A stretch of 64,000 nt of DNA from Deltaproteobacteria bacterium (GTDB lineage Bacteria > Desulfobacterota > Syntrophia > Syntrophales > Smithellaceae). The notes beneath the pieces are model-generated. The model was not told where the DNA came from. It saw only the letters and a list, made by a program, of their open reading frames with translations, and did no database searches. The stretch covers positions 1 to 64,000 of the forward strand of contig JAAYDW010000045.1 in assembly GCA_012729055.1 (NCBI GenBank), in the 5' to 3' direction. Each line of letters opens with the position of its first letter. Position 1 is the first letter of the stretch. Shown here in pieces: positions 52,078 to 61,352 of the stretch. A program made the position numbers and the translations under genes.

Positions 52078-52086
52078 CGGGAACTG

Positions 52087-52122
52087 CGCCGTCTGATCCG
52101 ACCGGATCAGACGGCGTTTTTT
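52087..52122 (+). terminator. Rho-independent terminator after the triheme cytochrome
   Basis: Perfect 14-bp arms CGCCGTCTGATCCG (52087-52100) and CGGATCAGACGGCG (52103-52116), then TTTTTT. The T-run overlaps the stop codon of the convergent FAD oxidoreductase gene. Confidence 0.9.
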
Positions 52123-53746
52123 ATCTTAAATCCAGAACGAGGCTGCGAAAGGCCGCTTTGCCGCCGAGGAGCGCCCCTTCGTGGCCGCCGCCGGGATTGC
52201 TCCAGGCGCCGGCCAGATAGAGCCCTTTCACGGGCGTGCGGACGTCCAGGCGGTTCATGAAGGTATTCTCCCGAGTCTGATCGAAGCCGTAAATTGCTCC
52301 GTCCGTATTTCCGGTGAAGCGCCGGTTGGTGAGCGGCGTTGCGACCTCCCGCATATCGATCATCCCGGACAGGCCGGAAATCAGCTGCTCTTCAACCCGG
52401 GCGATAAGCCGGTCGGCCACGCGGTTTTTCTCGCGGTTGTAAGCGTCCTTTCGCCCCGCGTCGTAGTCCTTTTCAAAGCGCCGCCAGGGCTCGTATCCGC
52501 ACAGAAACATAATCGACAGCGTGGATTTTCCCTCCGGAGAAAAGCCGGGCACAAGGTTGTCGTAGATCAGGCAGGCCGCGCCCGCCCTGTCCGGATCACC
52601 CGCAACCGAGGCCGCATAGCCTGCCTCGGCATCGTAGTCCGGATAGAAGTTGACCTCCGCCCGGCGCTCGGTTTTTGTGATATCCGTCCTGAGGCCGAGC
52701 CAGACGACAAAGCTCGACAGACTGATCGGATAAGCGTTCGTGCGCGCCCGGTAGGAGGCGGGAACGGCTGCGGGGGTTGAAAGCATGGCCAGCGTCTGGG
52801 GAAAGGAGGCGTTGCTGACCACGGACCGGGCGGAAAACTGTTTGCCGGAGGCCGTCCGGACGCCGCGAACACCCGTTTCGCCGACTGAAATTTCCGTCAC
52901 CCGTTCGTTCAAAAGCAGCGCGCCTCCGTTATTTCTGATGACGTCCGCCAAGGCGTCGCTTAAGGCCTGCGACGTTCCTTTCAGGTAATAAGCGCCGGAA
53001 GAAAGATACTCGCCGAAAGGCAGCAGATAGTAAAAGGCCGAAAGCCTGGCCGGCGGCAGGCCGTAGTAGCCCCAGGTCTGGCCGATCAGGAATCTCAACT
53101 GTGGATGGTTCAGGTACAGATTGAGCACTTCACTAAGCGTCCGGTTTCGGATGTCCCACATCGTCGGGTAGCAAAGCGGAAAAAGAATTTTCAATACCGG
53201 CATGCCGTCGCGGTGAAAGCGCTCCATTTCGTCCAGGAGATTTTGCCAGTAGGCGAAAAATTTCAAAAGCCCCTGTTTCTCGGCGGGATAAAGCCCGATC
53301 AGCATATCGCGGAAGGCGCCGAGGCCCCGGGGAATCTCCAGCGTCCGGTCCGGAAAGCGGGAGCACCAGGTAATTGCGTGGGGAACAAAGGTCAAGCGGT
53401 CCCGGACGCCCAGCTCCCCGTAAAGCTGCTGCAGGGCCGTCGCGCCGGCTGCCGTGGCGTGCAGCGACACTTCGCAGGCGTAGCGCTCCCGTGCGCCGCC
53501 GCTTCTTTTGAACGAGGACGCGTATCCGCCGGGCACATGGTGTTTTTCCAGCACCAGAGGGCGATAGCCGTTCACGGCCAGGTAAGCGGCGGAGGAGAGT
53601 CCTCCCAGCCCCGCCCCGACAACGACGGCATCATACGCGCCGGGTCCCGCTTTTCCGGCCGCCGCGTGGGCCGGCGGCCGCCAGTTCACCAGTGTCGCCG
53701 CCGCGCACATACTCATAACCGAAATGAAATCCCGCCTTGTGATCAT
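52121..53746 (-). CDS. Tat-exported FAD-dependent oxidoreductase (CrtI/retinol-saturase-like)
   Basis: 541 residues. A twin-arginine signal (TRRDFISVMSMCAAATLV) predicts folded export. The dinucleotide fold VVGAGLGGLSSAAYL binds FAD; PGGYASSF and the C-terminal GLYLAGAWSNPGGG are typical of phytoene-desaturase/retinol-reductase-like flavoproteins. Cytosolic versions saturate or desaturate isoprenoids; the exported form's substrate is unknown. AAGGAG precedes the ATG. It converges on the triheme cytochrome, which could be its electron partner (inference). Confidence 0.82.
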   Translation of the reverse strand: MITRRDFISVMSMCAAATLVNWRPPAHAAAGKAGPGAYDAVVVGAGLGGLSSAAYLAVNGYRPLVLEKHHVPGGYASSFKRSGGARERYACEVSLHATAAGATALQQLYGELGVRDRLTFVPHAITWCSRFPDRTLEIPRGLGAFRDMLIGLYPAEKQGLLKFFAYWQNLLDEMERFHRDGMPVLKILFPLCYPTMWDIRNRTLSEVLNLYLNHPQLRFLIGQTWGYYGLPPARLSAFYYLLPFGEYLSSGAYYLKGTSQALSDALADVIRNNGGALLLNERVTEISVGETGVRGVRTASGKQFSARSVVSNASFPQTLAMLSTPAAVPASYRARTNAYPISLSSFVVWLGLRTDITKTERRAEVNFYPDYDAEAGYAASVAGDPDRAGAACLIYDNLVPGFSPEGKSTLSIMFLCGYEPWRRFEKDYDAGRKDAYNREKNRVADRLIARVEEQLISGLSGMIDMREVATPLTNRRFTGNTDGAIYGFDQTRENTFMNRLDVRTPVKGLYLAGAWSNPGGGHEGALLGGKAAFRSLVLDLR

Positions 53747-53999
53747 CGCTGCTCCTTGCGCTCCAATAAAGCTTTCGTTCCTCTGGAAAAAACATTTGGC
53801 GGATCGCGGCCTTCAGTATAAAAAATGCGCGCCGTGTCTGTCAATGAAAGAGTAAGGCGGGATCTTCCGCCGGGACCTGCGGTTCACTTTGCAAAAGAGG
53901 TCACCCGCCGCTGGAAGGAAAAACCGCTCTTGTTTGAGGCGTCGTTTCCTGCTATTCAGCCATAGAGCACCTTGACTTAAGACGGCGGGCCTCTGTTGA

Positions 54000-54491
54000 A
54001 TGACAGACAAATTTCTGAAAATTTATTTTGCCGGCGCGATCCGGGCGGGACGCGGTGACACTGCGGTTTACGAAGCGTTGATCGACGTGCTCAAAGCGTT
54101 CGGCGACGTGCTCACCGAACATGTCGGAGATCCGGCGCTTTCCGAGGCGGGCGGCGACGGCCCCGACGACCGGCAGATCCACGATCGGGACATGGCCTGG
54201 CTGCGCGCCTGCGACTGCGTGGTGGCGGAAGTGACGACGCCGTCCCTGGGCGTGGGCTACGAACTGGCCTGGGCGACGGTTCTGAAAAAGCCCGTCTTGT
54301 GCCTGTACCGCAGCGTGCCCGGCCGTCCGATCTCCGCCATGATTGCCGGAAGCCCAGGCGTCGCCGCTGCCGCCTATACCTCGCTTGCGGAGGCCATAAC
54401 CATAATGAAGGAATTCGTCAGGCCGTTTGCAGAAAAGGGTTCTGCCCCGTTTAGGGCCGCAGTCCCCGGAAGAACCGGAAAAATTGCATGA
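54000..54491 (+). CDS. Nucleoside 2-deoxyribosyltransferase family protein (DNPH1/Rcl-like)
   Basis: 163 residues. KIYFAGAIRAGRGD at the N-terminus, VLTEHVGDP, and the DRDMAWLRACDCVVAEVTTPSLGVGYELAWA segment with catalytic Asp/Glu match the 2'-deoxynucleoside 5'-phosphate N-hydrolase group, which removes damaged deoxynucleotides. Residues after 145 are a low-homology tail that overlaps the U32 gene. No clear ribosome site at the ATG. Confidence 0.85.
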   Translation: MTDKFLKIYFAGAIRAGRGDTAVYEALIDVLKAFGDVLTEHVGDPALSEAGGDGPDDRQIHDRDMAWLRACDCVVAEVTTPSLGVGYELAWATVLKKPVLCLYRSVPGRPISAMIAGSPGVAAAAYTSLAEAITIMKEFVRPFAEKGSAPFRAAVPGRTGKIA

Positions 54492-56314
54492 CCATCCCCC
54501 TGGAATTACTTTCCCCCGCGGGCGACGCCGACATCGGCATGGCCGCCATTGACGCCGGCGCGGACGCGGTGTACATCGGCGCGCCCCGATTCAGCGCCCG
54601 GGCCGCCGCCGGCGTAAACAGCGCCGACCTGGACCGGCTCATCCGGCAGGCGCACTTCTACCGGGCGAAAGTCTACGTGGCGCTCAATACCATTCTCACG
54701 GATGCGGAACTGGCCGAAGCGCTGGACATCATCCGGGAAGTTTACGCTCTCGGGGCCGACGGCCTGATCCTTCAGGACGTGGGCCTGCTCGAACTGGACC
54801 TGCCGCCGATTCCGCTCATCGCCAGCACACAGATGCACAACAGCACGCCGGAAAAAGTGAAATTCCTGGAAGACGTGGGTTTCCGGCGCGTAATCCTGGC
54901 CCGTGAACTATCGCTTCGCGACATTGCCGCCATCCGCCGTCACACCAAAACCGTCGAACTGGAAGCGTTCGTTCACGGGGCGCTTTGCGTTTCCTACAGC
55001 GGGCAGTGCTACATGAGCCAGGCCGTGGCCGGACGCAGCGGCAATCGCGGCGTCTGCGCGCAGCCCTGCCGCTCCCACTACACACTCATCGACGGCCGTG
55101 GCCGGCCGATCGCGCAGAATTCATACCTCCTTTCGCTCAGGGACATGAACCGCCTGGCCGCCCTGCCGGATTTGATTGCGACGGGCGTCACATCCTTCAA
55201 GATCGAGGGGCGCTACAAGGGAATCAGTTACGTAAAAAATGTCACGGCAGCCTACCGCCAGGCCATCGACCGGTTCATCGGCGGGCACCCGGAATACCGT
55301 CGCGCAGCCTCCGGCGCCTGCGCGTTTGACTTTATGCCGGACGTGCACCGCACCTTCAACCGCGGCTACACCTCCTTTTTTCTTTCCGGCGGACAAGAAA
55401 AAATCGCGTCTCTCCACACGCCCAAATCCATCGGGCAGTCTCTGGGAAAAATCAGCGCGGTGGGGAAGGATTTTTTTCAGATGGCCCGCTCCGACCTGCA
55501 AAACGGCGACGGGCTCTGCTTCTTTACCCGCCGCAACCGTCTGGCCGGCGTTCGCGTGGAGCGCGTGGAGCATGGCAAGATCTTCCCCGGCAGCATGAAG
55601 GACCTGGAAACGGGCGTCGTTGTGTATCGCAACTTCGATGCGGCGTTTGAAAGAATCTTGAAAAAAGCGACGGGAAACCGCCGCATCGGCGTGGAACTGG
55701 ATTTTCGGCAGGATCCCACGGGCATCCGGCTTACGGCGCTGGATGAAGACGGCAACAAGGCCGAAACGGCGCAAGAGAGATTACGGGAGCCGGCGCGAGA
55801 CCCGGACCGGGCCGCCGAGGCGATAAAAAAGCATCTGACCGGCGCCGGCAACACGCCCTACCGGATAACGAAGCTTAGCATCGCTCCGCGAAAGCCGGGG
55901 TTTCTTTCCGCCGCCGTTCTCAACGGCCTTCGCCGCGACGTTCTGGAAAAGCTCACGGCCGCTCGGCTTGCCGCCTGTCCGCGGCAGGACTTGCCCTTTC
56001 GCCCCAATGATGCGCCCTACCCGGAAAAATCGCCGGACTTCCACGCCAATGTGATGAACGCGGCGGCGCGGAAATTCTATGAACGCCACGGCGCAAAAAT
56101 AGCGGAGCCGGCGTTTGAAATCCTTCCCGACATCGTCGGCAGGACCGTCATGACTTCCCGCTACTGCATCCGGTATCAACTGGATCTGTGCCCTCGATTG
56201 CAATCCCCGAAAACCACCGTCCCGGAGCCTTTGCGCCTCCGGGACGCCCATCACACCTATCGTCTGGAATTTGACTGCCAGGCGTGCCGGATGAGGGTGG
56301 CGCTGGAAAAATAA
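54488..56314 (+). CDS. Peptidase U32 family protein (RlhA/YdcP-like)
   Basis: 608 residues. The TIM-barrel core starts LELLSPAGDADIGMAAIDAGADAVY; the family signature EAFVHGALCVSYSGQC and NRGVCAQPCR supply the cysteines that are Fe-S ligands in related proteins. C-terminal domains contain further cysteines (RYCIRYQLDLC, FDCQACRM). Characterised members act in tRNA or rRNA hydroxylation, not proteolysis. It overlaps the DNPH1-like gene by 4 bp (ATGA). Confidence 0.88.
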   Translation: MTIPLELLSPAGDADIGMAAIDAGADAVYIGAPRFSARAAAGVNSADLDRLIRQAHFYRAKVYVALNTILTDAELAEALDIIREVYALGADGLILQDVGLLELDLPPIPLIASTQMHNSTPEKVKFLEDVGFRRVILARELSLRDIAAIRRHTKTVELEAFVHGALCVSYSGQCYMSQAVAGRSGNRGVCAQPCRSHYTLIDGRGRPIAQNSYLLSLRDMNRLAALPDLIATGVTSFKIEGRYKGISYVKNVTAAYRQAIDRFIGGHPEYRRAASGACAFDFMPDVHRTFNRGYTSFFLSGGQEKIASLHTPKSIGQSLGKISAVGKDFFQMARSDLQNGDGLCFFTRRNRLAGVRVERVEHGKIFPGSMKDLETGVVVYRNFDAAFERILKKATGNRRIGVELDFRQDPTGIRLTALDEDGNKAETAQERLREPARDPDRAAEAIKKHLTGAGNTPYRITKLSIAPRKPGFLSAAVLNGLRRDVLEKLTAARLAACPRQDLPFRPNDAPYPEKSPDFHANVMNAAARKFYERHGAKIAEPAFEILPDIVGRTVMTSRYCIRYQLDLCPRLQSPKTTVPEPLRLRDAHHTYRLEFDCQACRMRVALEK

Positions 56315-56389
56315 CGGCGGAAGATCGGCCGGCGGGGCCAGACGGCCCTCTTCTCCCGATAAATGACGGATGCGGCCGCAGACGGGATT

Positions 56390-59029
56390 TTACACGTCCA
56401 GGACTTCCCGAATTTTGCCGAGCAGGGCATTGATCGGCGACGGTTTGGGAATAAAGTTCAGCCCTTCCGCCAACGCCCCCTGCCGGGCGATCAGATCCTC
56501 CGGATAACCGCTGGTGAAAATGGCTTTGATCCGCGGAAGAATGCGTCTCGCCTCATCGTAGACTTCTTTTCCGTTCTTCCCGGGCATGATGACGTCGAGG
56601 ACCAGGAGATCGATGCGGTCCCGGTGCTGAACAAATTCCCGGATGGCCTTTTCGCCGTCTTCGGCCGCAATCACCGTGTAGCCGAACTTCTGCAGCACGC
56701 GCGTGTTCATCTCCCGCAGGGCTTCATTGTCCTCGGCCAGAAGAATCGTTTCCGTTCCGCCTATAATCGCATGATTGATTGCCACGCCTGCGTCTTTTGC
56801 CTCTTCGCGCTCCGTAAGAGGCAAGTAAATCTGAAATGATGTTCCGTTGCCGGGTTTGCTGGTCACGGAAATATGGCCGTTGTTCTGTTTCACGATGCCG
56901 TAAACGATGGCCAGACCGATGCCGGTTCCCCCGCCGCGCTCTTTGGTGGTAAAGAAGGGCTCGAAGATCCTTCTCTGGATGTCCTCATCGATGCCTTCGC
57001 CCGTATCGCTGATCCGAATAACCGCGTACGACCCTCCTGTTTCGCCGTCCGCCGACGGAATACCGACCACACCGCCGTCGGCCAGCGCTGTCTCGATGAC
57101 CAGATCGCCTCCCCCGGGCATGGCGTCGCGCGCATTGGTCGCCAGGTTCATCAAGATCTGCTCGATCTGGATGATGTCCGCGTATATCGGCAGCTGCCCC
57201 GGAAACAGGTTGGTTTTGAGCGAGATATCCTCGCCGATGATTCTCGTGAGAAACGTTTCAATTTTCGCAATGCACGCGTTGAGGTCCATCACTTGGGGAT
57301 GGATGATCTGTTTCCTGCTGAAGGCGAGCAGGCTCTGCGTCAGGTTGGCCGCCATCTCCGCAGAGGCCAGAATGTGGTTCAGATACGTGCGGTTCGGATC
57401 GGCCAGCTTCATTTTTTCCTGCAGGAGACTGCCGTATCCGATAATGGCGCCGAGAATATTGTTGAAGTCGTGGGCAATGCCGCCCGCAAGCCGGCCGATG
57501 GATTCCATCTTCTGGACCTGGTAAAGCTGCGCCTGAAGCTTTTGTTTCTCTTCTTCCGCCTGCCGGCGTTCGGTGATGTCCCGCACGATGACCAGAACGT
57601 AATCCTCCCCCTTGACCTGTGTGGCGGACAGAACCGCCTCGCTCCAGAAGAGCTCGCCGTTTTTCCTCCTGCACAACCACTCCAGATTCTGCGGTCCATC
57701 GCGGACGGTTTTGAAGATCCAGTCCATCGCTTCGCCGATCGTGTAGGGAGGCTCTCCGGCAATGAGGTTTTGTTTATCCAGGATCATGATTTCTTCGCGG
57801 CTGTATCCGAACATTTCAATGGCGGTGCTGTTGAGTTCAGCGATCTTTTCCAGGGCAACGTTAAACAGAAAAATCGCGTCCCTGGTCGCGTTGAAAATAT
57901 TTCTGTAGCTGCTTTCGCTCTCGACGAGCGCTTCCTCACGGGTTTTCAGCTTCCGGGCCATAACGTCAAAGGCCTGCCCCAGACCGCCGATCTCTCCGCC
58001 GGCGACGCGGTCGGATATTCTCACATCAAGATCGCCGTCGGCCATTTTTTGCGATGCCGCTTCGAGCTCGGTGATCCGGTCCGCAATAGAGCGTCGCCCG
58101 ATGAACCAGGCGACGAATACGGCAATGCAGAGGACAAAGGTAAAAAAAGCCAGGTTGCGAAACAGGATGCGGTTGGCATCGGCAAGAACATCTCCAACAG
58201 GAACGCCGACCCGGATGTACAAATAGGGAGACGTCTCGCCGGGCAGCCTCAGTTTGCGATAACTGAGAATGCTCCGTCTCCCGGTGATCGCTAGGACGTC
58301 CGAAGAGGTATGGACGTCCGGTCCATCCTTCATCCGACTGAACAACTCGGCGTCGTACAGTTTGCCGATGTATTTTTTCGGGTCAGCCGTGTTGTATAAA
58401 ACGACGCCGTTATGATCGAGAATCACAAAACCGCTTTCGGGCGGTAATCCCGAACGGGCCAGCGCCTGCCGGTAATATTCGAGCACAAAACCCACGATGA
58501 TGACGCCGTCGATTGCGCCGCGCCCGTTCCGGAAGGCCTGCGCAATGTTGAAGGTGTGATGCGTTGTAATCCGGCTGTGGATATATTCCCCCGATGACAG
58601 TCCGCCGCTCGCCATTGCATTTTGAAAGTATCTCCGGTCGGATACGTGAATGGACGGTCCGCCGGGAATGGCATGGGCCCAGACATGTCCATCGGGGCCG
58701 GCAATCAGGATGTTGGAATACTGGGGACTTAATCTCTGAATATTGATCAGCACCTGCGACATGCGCTCCCTGTTCCGGGCCTGAACGTCGGGCAACTGCG
58801 CCAGCGCGATCATCAGTTGTTGGGCGGCCGTTACGAGATTCGTCTGCTCGGCCGCGATATTTTCGGCCAGGCGCTGCGTTTGCAGGCGGGCGTCATGGAC
58901 GGCTGCGTTTCTCATGGTGATGCCGGAATAAACGATGATGCCCAGAGCAGGAATGGCGACAACGGACATGAGAACCAGAATCTGCGTTCTGATCGAGACG
59001 CGCCTGAATAAGGACATCAGATTTTTCAT
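56390..59029 (-). CDS. Cache-HAMP-PAS hybrid histidine kinase with receiver
   Basis: 879 residues: a transmembrane helix (about 17-37), an extracytoplasmic double-Cache sensor (about 40-295), a second helix (about 295-315), HAMP (ITELEAASQKMADGDLDVRI), PAS/PAC (SYRNIFNATRDAIFLF to VIVRDITERRQAEE), HisKA (GGIAHDFNNILG), HATPase (NLATNARDAMPGGG, ISDTGEGID, GTGIGLAIVYGIVKQ, all intact) and a C-terminal receiver (LLVLDVIMPGKNG, IPKPSP). It senses an external small molecule, often an organic acid or amino acid for Cache domains. Unlike the kinase at the left edge, its ATP motifs are complete. Gene stands alone. Confidence 0.93.
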   Translation of the reverse strand: MKNLMSLFRRVSIRTQILVLMSVVAIPALGIIVYSGITMRNAAVHDARLQTQRLAENIAAEQTNLVTAAQQLMIALAQLPDVQARNRERMSQVLINIQRLSPQYSNILIAGPDGHVWAHAIPGGPSIHVSDRRYFQNAMASGGLSSGEYIHSRITTHHTFNIAQAFRNGRGAIDGVIIVGFVLEYYRQALARSGLPPESGFVILDHNGVVLYNTADPKKYIGKLYDAELFSRMKDGPDVHTSSDVLAITGRRSILSYRKLRLPGETSPYLYIRVGVPVGDVLADANRILFRNLAFFTFVLCIAVFVAWFIGRRSIADRITELEAASQKMADGDLDVRISDRVAGGEIGGLGQAFDVMARKLKTREEALVESESSYRNIFNATRDAIFLFNVALEKIAELNSTAIEMFGYSREEIMILDKQNLIAGEPPYTIGEAMDWIFKTVRDGPQNLEWLCRRKNGELFWSEAVLSATQVKGEDYVLVIVRDITERRQAEEEKQKLQAQLYQVQKMESIGRLAGGIAHDFNNILGAIIGYGSLLQEKMKLADPNRTYLNHILASAEMAANLTQSLLAFSRKQIIHPQVMDLNACIAKIETFLTRIIGEDISLKTNLFPGQLPIYADIIQIEQILMNLATNARDAMPGGGDLVIETALADGGVVGIPSADGETGGSYAVIRISDTGEGIDEDIQRRIFEPFFTTKERGGGTGIGLAIVYGIVKQNNGHISVTSKPGNGTSFQIYLPLTEREEAKDAGVAINHAIIGGTETILLAEDNEALREMNTRVLQKFGYTVIAAEDGEKAIREFVQHRDRIDLLVLDVIMPGKNGKEVYDEARRILPRIKAIFTSGYPEDLIARQGALAEGLNFIPKPSPINALLGKIREVLDV

Positions 59030-59357
59030 CGGCCGGAATCCCGCACAAAATACCGCGTCATTGCATCACATTTTTTTATTCGCTTGCCGCAGCGGTTCTC
59101 AGTATAAGAAACGCCCCCGCGCGAGTCAAGGCGATTTTAACCGCAACATCAGCCGCATAACATTGATTATGTTAAGAAAGACAAATGTGGAAAATCATGC
59201 CCGAACGGCTCTGTGCCCTGGAAAAACCGCCTGCTGCCTTGCCGGTTGTCGGGGTCGCTGGAAAGCCGCGCTCGAGGAAAAAAATTGAAAACAGGCGCAA
59301 ATCCGATATAGTGTTTCCGGCAGGCGTCCGTGTCCCGGCAAGAGAAAGGAAACAACC
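59030..59357. other. Divergent gap between hybrid kinase and CoA-transferase
   Basis: 328 bp without a gene. It contains an inverted repeat TAACAT-TGATT-ATGTTA (59158-59174) and the promoter at 59285-59312; nothing else was recognised. Confidence 0.4.
59285..59312 (+). promoter_or_regulatory. Candidate sigma-70 promoter for the CoA-transferase
   Basis: TTGAAA (59285-59290), 16-nt spacer, TATAGT (59307-59312), each one base from consensus. The start would lie about 40 nt ahead of the ATG. Confidence 0.55.
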
Positions 59358-61133
59358 ATGACGGATGAATTTCGCGACCTCATTGAAAACACTTTTTCCC
59401 TGAGAGAAAACGAAGGCGAGGACAAGGTCGTCGACCTCCGGGAGGCGATTTTGCGCTCTATCCGGCCGGGGCAGAAGATCCACATCGCGGCGACGCACTG
59501 CTCGCCCAGCGCAGCGATCCTGGAAATCGCCCGCCGCTTCCATGGAAAGAAACCGGAGTTCACCATCATCATGCGGGGCATCCGGGACACGGCCGTCATC
59601 CTGGTACACCTGGGACTGGCCAAAAAGATCATCACCTCTTTTTCTGGCAATGTTTATCCCTGGTACGGCCCCAACGCCGTCTGCCAGAAAGCGTACGCCG
59701 GAAAGCAAGTGGAGCTGGAAGACTGGACGATCCTCACCTTTCCGCTCAGGCTGATGGCGGGCGCTTTCGGCGTCGAAGCGATCACGACCAAGTCGCTCAT
59801 CGGCAGCTCAATGGCGGAAAGGAACCGGCACGCTTTCACCGTCATCGACGATCCCTTCGGCAGCGGCAACCAAATTGGGCTTCTTCAGGCCCTCCATCCC
59901 GACATCTCGATCGTCCACGGTCTTGCCGCCGACCGGGAGGGGAACACGATCCTCACCGCTCCATACAGCGAAAGCGTCTGGGGCGCGAAGGCCAGCCGGG
60001 GCGGCGTCATCGTTACCGTGGAACGGCTGGTTTCGACCGATTTCATCCGGAAGCACGCGCACCTGGTAAAACTTCCGGCTTTTATGGTGCAGTCCGTTTC
60101 CGTCGTGCCGCAGGGCGCGCATCCCGGAGGCGTGTGGAACGCGGGTCTGGAAACGTTTGAAGCCTATGCCGAAGACTACGACTTCATGACCGACTTCAAC
60201 CGCGCGTGCAAGGACCCGGCGGCGCTGGACAGGTGGATCGACGCCTGGGTGCTGCAATGCCCCTCTTTCGACGATTACCGGACCAGGCTCGGCGCGGACA
60301 GAGTGCGCAAGCTGAAAGACGCCGCCCGGGAAGACGCCTGGCGCGAACGCCTGAACGCTTTCGGGGGCCGCATCTCTCTGTCGGAAGAATGCAATGACAT
60401 CGAACGGATGGTGATCATCGCTTCCCGGGTGCTGCAATCCCGGATTCCGGCCGAAGGCCACAAGACTGTGCTGGCGGGCGCGGGCACGGCCAATCTCGCG
60501 GCGTGGCTCGCCAAGTACCGCCTGCGGGAAGAAGGCTACCCGGTCGAGCTTCTGGTGGAGCTGGGCTACTTCGGCAACTCTCCCCGGCCCGCCGAGCCCT
60601 TTCTGCTCAATTTTGAAAATTTCGCCACCTGCAAGATGCTCACGGAAACGCTGGACACGCTGGGCGTTTTCACCTGCGGCGCGACCAACCGCTGCATCGG
60701 CGTTCTCGGAGCGGCCCAGATCGACAAGGACGGTAACATCAATTCTCACTGGATTTCCGACGATCTGTACATCACCGGCTCCGGCGGCGCCAACGACGTC
60801 GCCACGGGCGCCCGAGAAACGCTGGTCGTGATGCAGCACTCCCGGGAGCGCCTGCTGGAACGCGTCCCTTTTGTCACCGCGCCCGGCAATCGGGTGAAAA
60901 CCCTGGTTTCAACCAGGGGGCTTTTTGAAAAGCCCGCGGGCGACGGCGAATTCATTCTGACGGGCTACTTCACCGAGGAGAACCGCCTCCGGGAAGAGAT
61001 CCTCCGGGAAATCAGTGAAACCTGCGGCTGGCCGCTAAAAATCGCGCCCGATCCCGCGCCGATTCCGCCTCCGACCTCCGAAGAGCTGAGGCTTTTGCGC
61101 ATCTTCGATCCGCAGCGATTCTATCTGAAATGA
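59358..61133 (+). CDS. Fused family-I CoA-transferase (GctA-GctB-like)
   Basis: 591 residues. The N-terminal half (about 25-300) resembles glutaconate CoA-transferase subunit A (AATHCSPSAAILEIARRF; RGGVIVTVERLVS), the C-terminal half (about 335-591) subunit B (IASRVLQSRIPAEGHKTVLAG; ELLVELGYFG, where the glutamate is the likely catalytic residue; GAAQIDKDGNINS). Most members are two proteins; here they are one chain. It exchanges CoA between organic acids; the acid cannot be read. AAAGGA precedes the ATG. Confidence 0.82.
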   Translation: MTDEFRDLIENTFSLRENEGEDKVVDLREAILRSIRPGQKIHIAATHCSPSAAILEIARRFHGKKPEFTIIMRGIRDTAVILVHLGLAKKIITSFSGNVYPWYGPNAVCQKAYAGKQVELEDWTILTFPLRLMAGAFGVEAITTKSLIGSSMAERNRHAFTVIDDPFGSGNQIGLLQALHPDISIVHGLAADREGNTILTAPYSESVWGAKASRGGVIVTVERLVSTDFIRKHAHLVKLPAFMVQSVSVVPQGAHPGGVWNAGLETFEAYAEDYDFMTDFNRACKDPAALDRWIDAWVLQCPSFDDYRTRLGADRVRKLKDAAREDAWRERLNAFGGRISLSEECNDIERMVIIASRVLQSRIPAEGHKTVLAGAGTANLAAWLAKYRLREEGYPVELLVELGYFGNSPRPAEPFLLNFENFATCKMLTETLDTLGVFTCGATNRCIGVLGAAQIDKDGNINSHWISDDLYITGSGGANDVATGARETLVVMQHSRERLLERVPFVTAPGNRVKTLVSTRGLFEKPAGDGEFILTGYFTEENRLREEILREISETCGWPLKIAPDPAPIPPPTSEELRLLRIFDPQRFYLK

Positions 61134-61352
61134 AGCTCTGCGCCGGCGGCCCCGCCAAAGCTCCCGCAAGGAAACCCGCTTCGCACAAATCAAACCGGCA
61201 ACGGATATTTTCTTGACGTCCCGCGCGACTCTACATATACTCGCGCCGCGCCGCCGAAGGCCCGGGGGACCTTTCCGGCGGAGGAACAGAATATCTGCTG
61301 AATCATTCCGGACGCCCCGGCAATGCTTCAGCCGTTTTCGAGGTAACACATC
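61134..61352 (+). other. Leader region of the paaK-iorA operon
   Basis: 219 bp without a gene, containing the promoter at 61213-61241 and a GC-rich imperfect inverted repeat (roughly CCGCCG...CGGCGG, 61249-61280) just downstream of the start site. Confidence 0.4.
61213..61241 (+). promoter_or_regulatory. Near-consensus sigma-70 promoter for paaK-iorA
   Basis: TTGACG (61213-61218), 17-nt spacer, TATACT (61236-61241). It leaves a leader of about 105 nt before the paaK ATG. Confidence 0.7.

Noticed and set aside
53972-53985. TTGACTTAAGACGG resembling the HcpR palindrome
   Set aside because: Only one half-site is kept; the second half reads ACGG where TCAA is expected, so binding is unlikely.
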